Source: SZUA-36 sp964650905 (lineage in GTDB: Bacteria > Pseudomonadota > Gammaproteobacteria > Xanthomonadales > SZUA-36). Taken from it: DNA of 22,549 bases. Shown here one piece after another: positions 13,719 to 20,679 of this stretch. The stretch is taken from NCBI GenBank assembly GCA_964650905.1, contig CAZYVH010000043.1, positions 1 through 22,549 on the forward strand, given 5' to 3'. Position 1 is the stretch's first letter. Every line of letters begins with the position of its first letter. The notes beneath the pieces were generated by a model that had not been told where the DNA came from, made no database searches, and saw nothing but the letters and a program-made list of their open reading frames with translations. Made by a program: the position numbers and the translations under genes.

Positions 13719-15838
13719 GCGGAAGGCTGCTCCCTGGTATCCCGTGTGATTTCCACGTTACCGTATGCATCGACAAGGACCTGACGGCCCGGGTGAATGA
13801 CAATGGATGTATCGTGTGTCTCGAGAATTGCGGGACCAAAGAGTGAATTTCCAGGATCCAGCATTTGTGCATCGTAAACTGGCGTGGCTACGTAATCTCC
13901 AGCGCACTCGCGATAAACGGGGCGACTTCCAATTAATGCACCAGGGGGAAGCTCAGTTAGCAGGTCTGGTGCAGGCGGCAGCGTTGGTTTTGGTGTTTCC
14001 AGTACAGCACGTAACCTGTAAGTTACAACCTCAAGTACCGCCTTGTCATAGGAAGAACCCGTTCCATATAGTTGCTCGTAGCGGGCATAAAAGTTGTTCC
14101 TCAGTTGTGTCATGTCACCCACCGTTAATTTAGCGTCTGGCAAAGAAACCTCCACCTCATTGATCTGGCCCTTATGACGCATGTCAACAGAACATCGATA
14201 ACTGACTTCCCCATCCGCACTCGTCTCGTTCGCAAATCGTTTACAGGCTTGTTTTTTCAGCACGCTGAGATTCCGATTGAACAGCCCGGCATCAAAAGGC
14301 TCTGCGGCAATGTCAACGGTTTCGTACACATGCAGAATATTTGCAGCAGCAGCGCCAAACGCACACCACGTAGATGCCATTTTCCTTTGCGGCACGATGA
14401 CCTTTTTGGCACCCGCCTCAAAAGCATAAACCCCCGCATGCATGGGACCGGCGCCACCGAATGCAAACACGACAAAATCACGTGGGTCTATACCCCGTTG
14501 TACGGTTACTTTCCTGATCAGATCGGCCATCTGGAATTCAGCAATTTTTACGATACCCGCCGCACACGACGGCATCGTCATGTTCAGAGACCTGGCTATA
14601 GCAGCTATAGCACGTTGCGCTTTTTCCTTGTCCAGTTTCATGCTGCCACTGGCAAATTTGTCCGGACAAATATAACCAAGCACCAATGCGGCATCTGTGA
14701 CCGTCACCTGTGTCCCGCCACGCCCATAGCAAATCGGACCTGGCATCGCACCGGCGCTTTGTGGTCCCACCCGTAGTAAGCCCTGCTGTGGGTCCACGCT
14801 TACCAGACTGCCGCCCCCCGCACCTATGGCCTGTATATCAACATTTGGCAGAAAATATTCATACTGATTGACAAGACCCAAAGAGGAGGATGCTGGTTCT
14901 CCTTCGATTATCAGTCCAACATCAAAGGATGTTCCTCCCATGTCGGTCGTAATAACATTGGAGTACCCCGCTAACTGCCCCATGAACTTTGACCCGGTAA
15001 CACCCGCTACCGGCCCCGAATCCAGGGTAAGAAGCGGCGCCTGAATAGCCCGTTGCACCGAAATTGTTCCGCCCCCACATTGCAATACCTGTAGCGGATG
15101 AACATAACCGCGTCCTCTGAACTTTTGATCCAGGTCAAGCAGATAGCCGGCTGTCAGTGGCCCGATGTAAGCATTGAGTGCCGTCGCGGTAAATCGCTCA
15201 TACTCACCCCATTTGGGCACAATCTCGGCGGAACAGGTAACAAATACCTGTGGCGCAATGTCCGCCAACATGTCCTTGACCCGCAGTTCATGTTCCGGTC
15301 TTTTAAATGACCAGAGGAAGCAGACCGCAATGGCATCGACGCCTTTTTCCAGCAACAGACCAATCGCCCGCCTGGTTTCATCTTCATTCAAGGGAACGAT
15401 GACGTTGCCAAAACAATCGACCCGTTCTGAAACTCCAATGATGAGGTTTTTTGGAACCAGGGGATCTGGCTTTTTGCTCTCCGGAAAGTGAACTATCTTA
15501 TTAATGTCACGACCGGTTAAGCCCCGTGAACCCCGCATAATGTGGATGACGTCGTTGTGCCCCTTGGTGGTGATAATCCCGACACGTGCGCCACGCTTTT
15601 GCAAAATGGCGTTGGTTCCGATGGTCGTGCCATGAGAGAGCAGGCGGGTTGATCGACAGATATCTTCTACAGAACACCCCAGTTGGGCGGCGCCGGTTGA
15701 AATAGCGTTAAAAACACCATTTGAATAGTCCTCAGGTGTGGACAGTGCCTTCGAAGTTGTGATGCCACCGTCATTATCTACAATGACACAATCGGTGAAA
15801 GTGCCACCGATATCCACTCCAACCAAATAAGAAATCAT
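13715..15838 (-). CDS. HyuA-like ATP-dependent carboxylase subunit (acetone/acetophenone carboxylase type)
   Basis: A 707-residue hydantoinase A / oxoprolinase-family ATPase with an ASKHA fold. Phosphate-binding signatures are DIGGTFTD (9-16) and DMGGTSFD (299-306), with SHGTTIGTNA (68-77) and FAFGGAGPMHA (about 460). The length is close to that of the beta subunit of acetone carboxylase (about 717). In that enzyme this subunit uses ATP to phosphorylate substrate and bicarbonate. It forms an operon with the HyuB-like gene (4-bp overlap). It is divergent from the LysR gene, with 174 bp between them holding an ATGCC-N5-GGCAT box. A role in ketone carboxylation is inferred mainly from the partner's zinc domain. 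Confidence 0.9.
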   Translation of the reverse strand: MISYLVGVDIGGTFTDCVIVDNDGGITTSKALSTPEDYSNGVFNAISTGAAQLGCSVEDICRSTRLLSHGTTIGTNAILQKRGARVGIITTKGHNDVIHIMRGSRGLTGRDINKIVHFPESKKPDPLVPKNLIIGVSERVDCFGNVIVPLNEDETRRAIGLLLEKGVDAIAVCFLWSFKRPEHELRVKDMLADIAPQVFVTCSAEIVPKWGEYERFTATALNAYIGPLTAGYLLDLDQKFRGRGYVHPLQVLQCGGGTISVQRAIQAPLLTLDSGPVAGVTGSKFMGQLAGYSNVITTDMGGTSFDVGLIIEGEPASSSLGLVNQYEYFLPNVDIQAIGAGGGSLVSVDPQQGLLRVGPQSAGAMPGPICYGRGGTQVTVTDAALVLGYICPDKFASGSMKLDKEKAQRAIAAIARSLNMTMPSCAAGIVKIAEFQMADLIRKVTVQRGIDPRDFVVFAFGGAGPMHAGVYAFEAGAKKVIVPQRKMASTWCAFGAAAANILHVYETVDIAAEPFDAGLFNRNLSVLKKQACKRFANETSADGEVSYRCSVDMRHKGQINEVEVSLPDAKLTVGDMTQLRNNFYARYEQLYGTGSSYDKAVLEVVTYRLRAVLETPKPTLPPAPDLLTELPPGALIGSRPVYRECAGDYVATPVYDAQMLDPGNSLFGPAILETHDTSIVIHPGRQVLVDAYGNVEITRDTREQPSA

Positions 15839-15944
15839 GCTTCAGTCGACCCGTTCGTAGGTTACTAAAGGAACCTGCTGCTTGCCAATGCAGATTATGA
15901 TTATTATTAAGGTATAATTCAAAAACTATATTAGTATACTAATT

Positions 15945-15959
15945 ATGCCTTTTTGGCAT
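15945..15959. promoter_or_regulatory. LysR-type box in the hyuA-lysR divergent region
   Basis: ATGCC-TTTTT-GGCAT is a perfect 5-bp inverted repeat containing the T-N11-A pattern of LysR binding sites. It lies 54 bp before the lysR start and about 106 bp before the hyuA-like start. An almost identical box (14 of 15 bases) lies on the far side of lysR at 16935-16949. Just to the left is a 14-bp palindrome (ATTAGTATACTAAT), possibly a second operator. No other gene is seen in 15839-16012. Confidence 0.65.
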
Positions 15960-16012
15960 GCCTAAACTGGTAATGAAAAAAATTCTCACAATCAACCTGG
16001 AGGCGATTTATC

Positions 16013-16918
16013 ATGGATATGAAACAATTCAGATATTTCCTTGATGTGGTAGATGCACAAAGCTTCACCAGAGCCGCAGCTCGCATTCATATTGCCCAAC
16101 CCGCGCTCAGTCGACAGGTGCGCGCCCTCGAAGAAGAGCTGGGAACGCCACTGCTTGTCCGTCATGGCAGAGGTGTTCAGCTGACTGATTCAGGAAAACT
16201 CTTTAAAGAGCGTGCAGAAACCCTGGTGCGTCAGGTGGATCGCATTCAGGAAGAGATCAGTGCCGTGTCCGAGGTGGCACAAGGTGAAGTCTCACTGGGT
16301 ATTCCGCCAACATTAAATTCGATGTTAACCACACCCCTGGTTGAAAGGTTTACACGCCAATATCCAAAAGTATTTCTGCGCATCTTTGTTGGTATAAGCG
16401 AAACGCTACGTGAGCATGTGACGAATGGAAAGATCGATGTCGGCGTTATCCTTGCATCTGAGAAAACAGGCTCTCTGGTGTGTGATCCACTGTTAACGGA
16501 ACCCATGTATTTGGTGGGGCATGCCGCAAAGTGGCCTGATACAACCTCAGGAGTTAATGCGGACACGATTGCTAAAGTACCTCTCCTTGTTACGAGCCTG
16601 CCAAACGAATTTCGCGCCCTGATACAGGATTACTTTCACCACCACAACGCTGAGGCACAAATTAAAGCGGAAATGAACAGCTTTTCTCTTATGCTGGGTC
16701 TGATGCGCCACGGTGTTGGTTTCACAATCCTGCCGCGTTGCGCATTGTATGACCTGCCAAGGGGGACACGCATTCGGGCGGAACGAATCGATGATCTGGA
16801 TATTTCATGGATGGTGGCCACTTCAAAAGATCGATACCATCCAATCGCTTCCAAAAAATTGAAGGCAACACTGCATTGGGGCGCAGAACGGATAAAGAAA
16901 GATAAATTTCTGCTTTAG
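16013..16918 (+). CDS. LysR-family transcriptional regulator
   Basis: A 301-residue LysR protein with winged HTH at about 1-62 (MKQFRYFLDVVDAQSFTRAA, then AQPALSRQVRALEEELG) and a periplasmic-binding-like effector domain after about 90 (GEVSLGIPPTLNS onward). The start ATG has GGAGG about 9 nt upstream. It is divergent from the HyuA/HyuB-like carboxylase operon and in line with the hydrolase gene. Matching inverted repeats stand on both sides, so it probably autoregulates and activates both the carboxylase genes and the hydrolase/MFS/receptor genes. The effector is unknown; it is presumably the substrate or an intermediate. Confidence 0.93.
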   Translation: MDMKQFRYFLDVVDAQSFTRAAARIHIAQPALSRQVRALEEELGTPLLVRHGRGVQLTDSGKLFKERAETLVRQVDRIQEEISAVSEVAQGEVSLGIPPTLNSMLTTPLVERFTRQYPKVFLRIFVGISETLREHVTNGKIDVGVILASEKTGSLVCDPLLTEPMYLVGHAAKWPDTTSGVNADTIAKVPLLVTSLPNEFRALIQDYFHHHNAEAQIKAEMNSFSLMLGLMRHGVGFTILPRCALYDLPRGTRIRAERIDDLDISWMVATSKDRYHPIASKKLKATLHWGAERIKKDKFLL

Positions 16919-16934
16919 TCAACCTGGACATTTC

Positions 16935-16949
16935 ATGCCGTTTTGGCAT
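16935..16949. promoter_or_regulatory. Second LysR-type box, upstream of the hydrolase gene
   Basis: ATGCC-GTTTT-GGCAT differs from the box at 15945-15959 at one spacer base only. It lies 17 bp after the lysR stop and about 115 bp before the hydrolase start. Because TTTT follows the GGCA, a weak terminator for lysR is an alternative reading, but the near-identity to the upstream box favours an operator. Confidence 0.55.
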
Positions 16950-17041
16950 TTTATCTATGCTGATTATATATTTGTTGTATACATCCTCTCATGTTATTTT
17001 ACCGACCATCTGGAGTTAATTGAATTCCGAATATCCAGTGC

Positions 17042-17058
17042 TGATCAGATTCTGATCA
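17042..17058. repeat. 17-bp perfect inverted repeat at the hydrolase ribosome-binding region
   Basis: TGATCAGA-T-TCTGATCA is exactly symmetric around a single T and ends 6 bp before the hydrolase ATG. It covers the position where a Shine-Dalgarno sequence would lie. It may be a regulator site overlapping the start of transcription or translation, or a chance palindrome. Confidence 0.5.
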
Positions 17059-17064
17059 AGAGAC

Positions 17065-18267
17065 ATGACAATGTTTGAATACTTTCCGGAAAACTATGGT
17101 TGGAGCCAATCCGTGGCAATTGCCCTGTTGCTGGGCTGCAATATTCATGAAATTGATGAGGCCTGCAAAAAATTCAGGCGTCAAAATTTAGATCCGGAAG
17201 ATCCTGCTGCACAGGAGGCATGGTACCAGGGTTGGAACACGTTGGCCGGGCGTTTGGAAAGACAGGCAAGCCAGGATCTCAAGCTCGGGCGTGAACTCAG
17301 TGCCGGACGAAAATATATCAGTGCAAGCCAGTATCACATGCTCGCCGAGAGACATATCAGCAATCAGGATCCGCGAAAGATCGAGGTGTATGAGAAGGCA
17401 CTCAACACCTGGGACAAGGGTGTTGAATTGCGAGGGGACCCTGTCGAGCGGGTGGAAATCCCTTTTGGAGATGTTTCCCTGCCCGGTATTTTCATCCCAT
17501 CAGCATCTGCTGGACCCTCACCTTGCATGGTCTTTTTCAACGGTGGTGACAGTATTAAGGAAATGCTCTACTTCTCTGCGGGTTGTGAGCTTCGCAACCG
17601 GGGGATTTCCCTGCTGATTTTTGATAACCCCGGCTCCGGTGATTCGTTGCGGCGCCGTGATATTTTTATGCTACCTGAGAGTGAGATCCCGGCCGGCGCG
17701 TGTGTGGACTACCTGGAAGGGCGTACCGATGTGGACTCGCGGAGAATTGGCGTCATGGGGTTGAGCCTGGGCGGCTATCACGCCCCGCGCGCAGCAGCCT
17801 TTGAAAAACGCTTCAAATGTTGTGTTGCATGGGCGGCAGCCTGGGCGTTCGGGCCGTTTGCAGAACGCATTGCCAAAGGTGAATCGGAGACGACGGGCTT
17901 GGCCTTCCAACTGGCCTGGATGTTTGGAAAAGATGTGCCACAAAAAGCCGTTGACATCGCAATGACAATGACACTGGAAGGTGTCAGCGACAAGATAAGC
18001 TGCCCCTTGCTGATCGTCCACGGTGAAAATGACCGCCTGTCAGGCGTGTGGCAGGCAGAGAAAACCTTTAACACCGCTGTCAATAGCGAACAACGGGAAC
18101 TGAAGGTTTTCACACGCATCGATGGGGGTGTCGAGCATTGCCAGGTCGACAATAATTTATTGGGCATTGAGTACATTTCCGACTGGGTGGCAGAAATTTT
18201 GGGAGGTACAACCAAACACACCGTGCAAATAGAGGAAACACGCTCAGAAGCCGAAACGAATGTGTGA
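17065..18267 (+). CDS. FrsA-like alpha/beta hydrolase (possible C-C bond hydrolase)
   Basis: A 400-residue alpha/beta hydrolase with a helical N-terminal region (about 1-125) before the catalytic core. This resembles FrsA/DUF1100 proteins and 2,6-dihydroxypseudooxynicotine hydrolase, an enzyme that cleaves a C-C bond beside a ketone. Catalytic residues visible are Ser234 in GLSLGGY, Asp323 in VHGENDRLSG and His358 in GGVEHCQVDN. The oxyanion region reads FFNGGDS (157-163). There is no signal peptide, so it is cytoplasmic. Together with a carboxylase-type neighbour it could hydrolyse a diketone or beta-keto acid, but this is inference. It begins a plus-strand run with the MFS and TonB-receptor genes. 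An inverted repeat covers its ribosome-binding region and a LysR box lies further upstream. Confidence 0.85.
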   Translation: MTMFEYFPENYGWSQSVAIALLLGCNIHEIDEACKKFRRQNLDPEDPAAQEAWYQGWNTLAGRLERQASQDLKLGRELSAGRKYISASQYHMLAERHISNQDPRKIEVYEKALNTWDKGVELRGDPVERVEIPFGDVSLPGIFIPSASAGPSPCMVFFNGGDSIKEMLYFSAGCELRNRGISLLIFDNPGSGDSLRRRDIFMLPESEIPAGACVDYLEGRTDVDSRRIGVMGLSLGGYHAPRAAAFEKRFKCCVAWAAAWAFGPFAERIAKGESETTGLAFQLAWMFGKDVPQKAVDIAMTMTLEGVSDKISCPLLIVHGENDRLSGVWQAEKTFNTAVNSEQRELKVFTRIDGGVEHCQVDNNLLGIEYISDWVAEILGGTTKHTVQIEETRSEAETNV

Positions 18268-18287
18268 TGTAAAGGGTTATTTTATTA

Positions 18288-18309
18288 AATTAAACAATAT
18301 GTTATGTTC
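18288..18309. promoter_or_regulatory. Weak operator-like half-site upstream of the MFS gene
   Basis: ATATGTTAT (18297-18305) reproduces one half of the 22-bp palindrome at 11339-11360; the whole window matches at 14 of 22 positions. It lies 30 to 50 bp before the MFS start in a 71-bp intergenic gap. It may be a degenerate MarR site or just AT-rich promoter DNA. Confidence 0.25.
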
Positions 18310-18338
18310 AAAACAAGTGCATAATTAGATTCAAAGGC

Positions 18339-19571
18339 ATGTCAATTTCAAAAGATCCATATCGTCTTGTGATCGCTGCCCTTTGGTTTTTTATTTACCT
18401 GTTTTCAACGATGGCATTTTTTTGCATGCCACCTCTTTTTTCAGAAATCTCTCAGGATATCCCGCTGACAAAAGCCCAGATGGGAATTATTTTTGGAATG
18501 GTCCCCCTGGCGTCCCTTTTTATTGCGTTTATCGCGGGGTCTGTCAGTGACAGGTTCGGTTCTCGCTGGGTGGTTGGCGGGTCCGTCATGTTGATTGCGC
18601 TGGCTGGTTCTTTACGGGCTATTTCAGGCAATGCCATTGAACTCATCGTGTTTTCATTTCTAATGGGGGTGGGCACCGCTTTTTTTGCACCAAATGCGCC
18701 CAAGGTCTTAGGTACCTGGTTTCCACGGGAGGAATTAGGGAAGGTCAACGGGTTCGTCATGGTTGCGATACCCCTCGGGGGCGCGACCAGCATCGCAACG
18801 TCCGCCGGTTATTTGTCTCCTGTTTTTGGCGGCTGGAGGGGGGTGACCATTGCTTTTGGAGTTGCTTGCCTGGCTATTTCCCTGCTTTGGATGTTCCTGT
18901 ACAGGGAATGCGGGACCGAAGATTCTGCTGTGAAAAAAAAGCCAGCCTTTTTATCAAATTTTGTCAATGTACTGAAAGTGAAAGATGTCTGGCTGGTGGC
19001 AATATTTTTCGGATTATTTTTAGCCGCCTGCGGAACAATAACAGGCTTGCTGCCTGTCATCCTCACAGAAAAGGGCGTGAACCGGCCCGGCGAGATCGTT
19101 TCCATCTTTATGTTGGTAGGCATTATTGCAACCCCGCTGGGGGGGATAGCTTTAGATAAATTCAAGCATCGAAAACCATTTCTGATTATAGCTGTGGTGG
19201 TGATGGCCATCGGCTACCCGTTCCTGGTACACCTTAAGGGCCCGGCCCTTGTCATTACCCTGCTCGTAATTGGTATCGCAGCGGGATTCATCGTGCCCCT
19301 CAAAACCGTGCTTCCCGTCGAGATCGATGGGATTGGCCCCCAATTGGCCGCATCTGCCTTTGGATTCATGATGATGATCAGCTTCGCGATGAGTTTTCTG
19401 GGACCCTCCGTGTCCGGGAAAATAATGGATATAACGGGTTCTGCCCTGCCCGCGTTCATATTAATGGCGGTCTGCCTGCTGGTGGCAGCCTGTGTCGTGG
19501 TTCCCATGAACGAGCCGGGCAAGACGATAACCGTGTCAGGCAATGAACAACCCGCAGAGGAGATAGGCTGA
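18339..19571 (+). CDS. MFS transporter
   Basis: A 410-residue inner-membrane protein with about 12 hydrophobic segments, the first at about 11-30. It has the MFS motif A loop GSVSDRFGSRWVVGG between segments 2 and 3 (about 67-81), a long basic central loop (about 195-210, with VKKKPAF) and a second motif-like loop LDKFKHRKP at about 274-282. It resembles organic-anion or cyanate/nitrate-type MFS carriers, but the substrate is not recognisable. It lies 71 bp after the hydrolase gene, and its stop shares one base with the start of the TonB-receptor fragment (TGATG). The outer receptor and inner carrier were therefore probably a coupled uptake route for the cluster's substrate. Confidence 0.9.
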   Translation: MSISKDPYRLVIAALWFFIYLFSTMAFFCMPPLFSEISQDIPLTKAQMGIIFGMVPLASLFIAFIAGSVSDRFGSRWVVGGSVMLIALAGSLRAISGNAIELIVFSFLMGVGTAFFAPNAPKVLGTWFPREELGKVNGFVMVAIPLGGATSIATSAGYLSPVFGGWRGVTIAFGVACLAISLLWMFLYRECGTEDSAVKKKPAFLSNFVNVLKVKDVWLVAIFFGLFLAACGTITGLLPVILTEKGVNRPGEIVSIFMLVGIIATPLGGIALDKFKHRKPFLIIAVVVMAIGYPFLVHLKGPALVITLLVIGIAAGFIVPLKTVLPVEIDGIGPQLAASAFGFMMMISFAMSFLGPSVSGKIMDITGSALPAFILMAVCLLVAACVVVPMNEPGKTITVSGNEQPAEEIG

Positions 19572-19792
19572 TGATATGCACAACACACACTTGTAAAAAA
19601 TGGCATCAGTGCGCCCGGTGGACGCGTGCTTCCATCATGTTTTCTGTAGTTATCCTGCTATTTGGCATTGGCGGATATGCCGCAGCGGCGGAAGATGAGG
19701 AGAGCAATGTGCTGGAGGAAATCCTGGTTACCGCAACCAAGACCGGCGTGAGCAAACTCCAGGATACGCCCATTTCCATATCGGCTTTTACT
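19571..19792 (+). pseudogene. TonB-dependent receptor, 5' fragment interrupted by an insertion sequence
   Basis: The first 74 codons encode a basic N-terminus, a hydrophobic signal segment (about 23-40, SVVILLFGIGGYAAAA), a TonB-box-like LEEILVTATK and the start of the plug domain (QDTPISISAFT). At 19793 the insertion sequence begins, and the frame then runs into IS DNA to a TGA at 19895-19897. The fragment could only make a short secreted peptide. GGAG lies about 9 nt before the ATG, and the start is coupled to the MFS stop. The missing receptor body (normally 600-800 residues) should follow the IS, but the 55 bp seen after it do not look like a plug domain. Confidence 0.85.
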
Positions 19793-19819
19793 CTATGGGC
19801 GCAAAATTCGGTTGGATTT
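19793..19819 (+). repeat. Left terminal inverted repeat of the IS
   Basis: 27 bp, exactly the reverse complement of 22468-22494. It starts CTATGGGCGC and ends GGTTGGATTT. The bases just outside and just inside do not continue the match, which fixes the ends. Confidence 0.95.
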
Positions 19820-20022
19820 TGTAACCTGCGGATATTCTACAATATTTTTTTGCGTGCACAGAATGACTTACCGTCTGACAAAGTATATGAGAGGTGATTA
19901 GGCGATATTTTGCTTCAAATTCACCGTGTAGAGCCCTTTTGGGTTTTCTTTTTGGTTGTAAATGATAATGTATATGCTACTATTGCATTATTAAACATAT
20001 ACTTTATCAATAAGGGTAGACA

Positions 20023-20679
20023 ATGAATATCACTGCGGTTATGCGATCGTTCAAGAAACAAAAAGTCGTGACAGTTGAGCAGTTGGCCAACTGGCTGTCA
20101 TGCTCCGTCGTGACAGCGCGTCGACGCTTAAAAGCCTGGCAAGCCTACACGAGCTATAATCGCAACGGTCGCTACTACACCTTGCCGGAGATTGCTCAAT
20201 TCGATGATATGGGCCTCTGGCGGCATCAGGAAGCTTTCTTCTCGAAGCATGGCAATCTGAAGCAAACCCTGATCTATCTGATCGCCCACTCAGCGCAAGG
20301 GTTGAGCAGCACTGAATTGGGCGAGATACTTGGGCTGCAGCCACGCTCCTTTCTTTCGCACTTTCGCGACCACCCGGCGATCTATCGGGAGAACAGGATG
20401 GGGCGCTGGATTTGGTTCGCCGCCGAGCCTGGGATCCAGAAACAACAAATGCAAGCCTGCCTGGCTCAGGAGGTTGCCAAAGAGCCACACATGCCATCCG
20501 ATATGCAAGCGGTGATGATACTGGTCGATCTGATCAACCATCCTGAAAGCGATGTGGAACAGATCGCGCGCCGTCTCAAATCCAGACAACTCGATGTTGA
20601 CGCAGCGGCTATCCGACAACTGCTTGACCATCATGGCCTACTAAAAAAAACGGCGGCTATTCCAGCATCAGATGCTTGA
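20023..20679 (+). CDS. IS orfA: HTH DNA-binding protein
   Basis: A 218-residue protein with a helix-turn-helix-like N-terminus (VTVEQLANWLSCSVVTARRR, about 16-35) and a second winged-helix-like part around 93-130 (GLSSTELGEILGLQPRSFLSHF). It has no nuclease motif. AAGGG lies about 7 nt before the ATG. Its stop overlaps the likely orfB start (TTGA), and an A8 tract lies 12 codons before its end. Probably it binds the IS ends or acts as a regulator, alone or as the N-terminal part of a frameshifted fusion with OrfB. Its family is not known to me; the first half resembles sequence-specific HTH proteins only in pattern. Confidence 0.8.
   Translation: MNITAVMRSFKKQKVVTVEQLANWLSCSVVTARRRLKAWQAYTSYNRNGRYYTLPEIAQFDDMGLWRHQEAFFSKHGNLKQTLIYLIAHSAQGLSSTELGEILGLQPRSFLSHFRDHPAIYRENRMGRWIWFAAEPGIQKQQMQACLAQEVAKEPHMPSDMQAVMILVDLINHPESDVEQIARRLKSRQLDVDAAAIRQLLDHHGLLKKTAAIPASDA
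20643..20650 (+). promoter_or_regulatory. A8 slippery tract, candidate programmed -1 frameshift site
   Basis: In the orfA frame the codons read CTA AAA AAA ACG, giving an A-AAA-AAA heptamer. A -1 slip here leads into the orfB frame with no stop before the orfB TTG at 20676; the orfB frame is open from 20628. The fused product would be about 815 residues. IS elements often use this device. I did not find a clear downstream stimulatory hairpin. Confidence 0.45.

Noticed and set aside
13663..15838. 5-oxoprolinase or hydantoinase function for the HyuA/HyuB pair
   Set aside because: Not excluded, but the acetone-carboxylase-gamma-like zinc tail on the HyuB chain favours a carboxylase, so it is not used as the main call.
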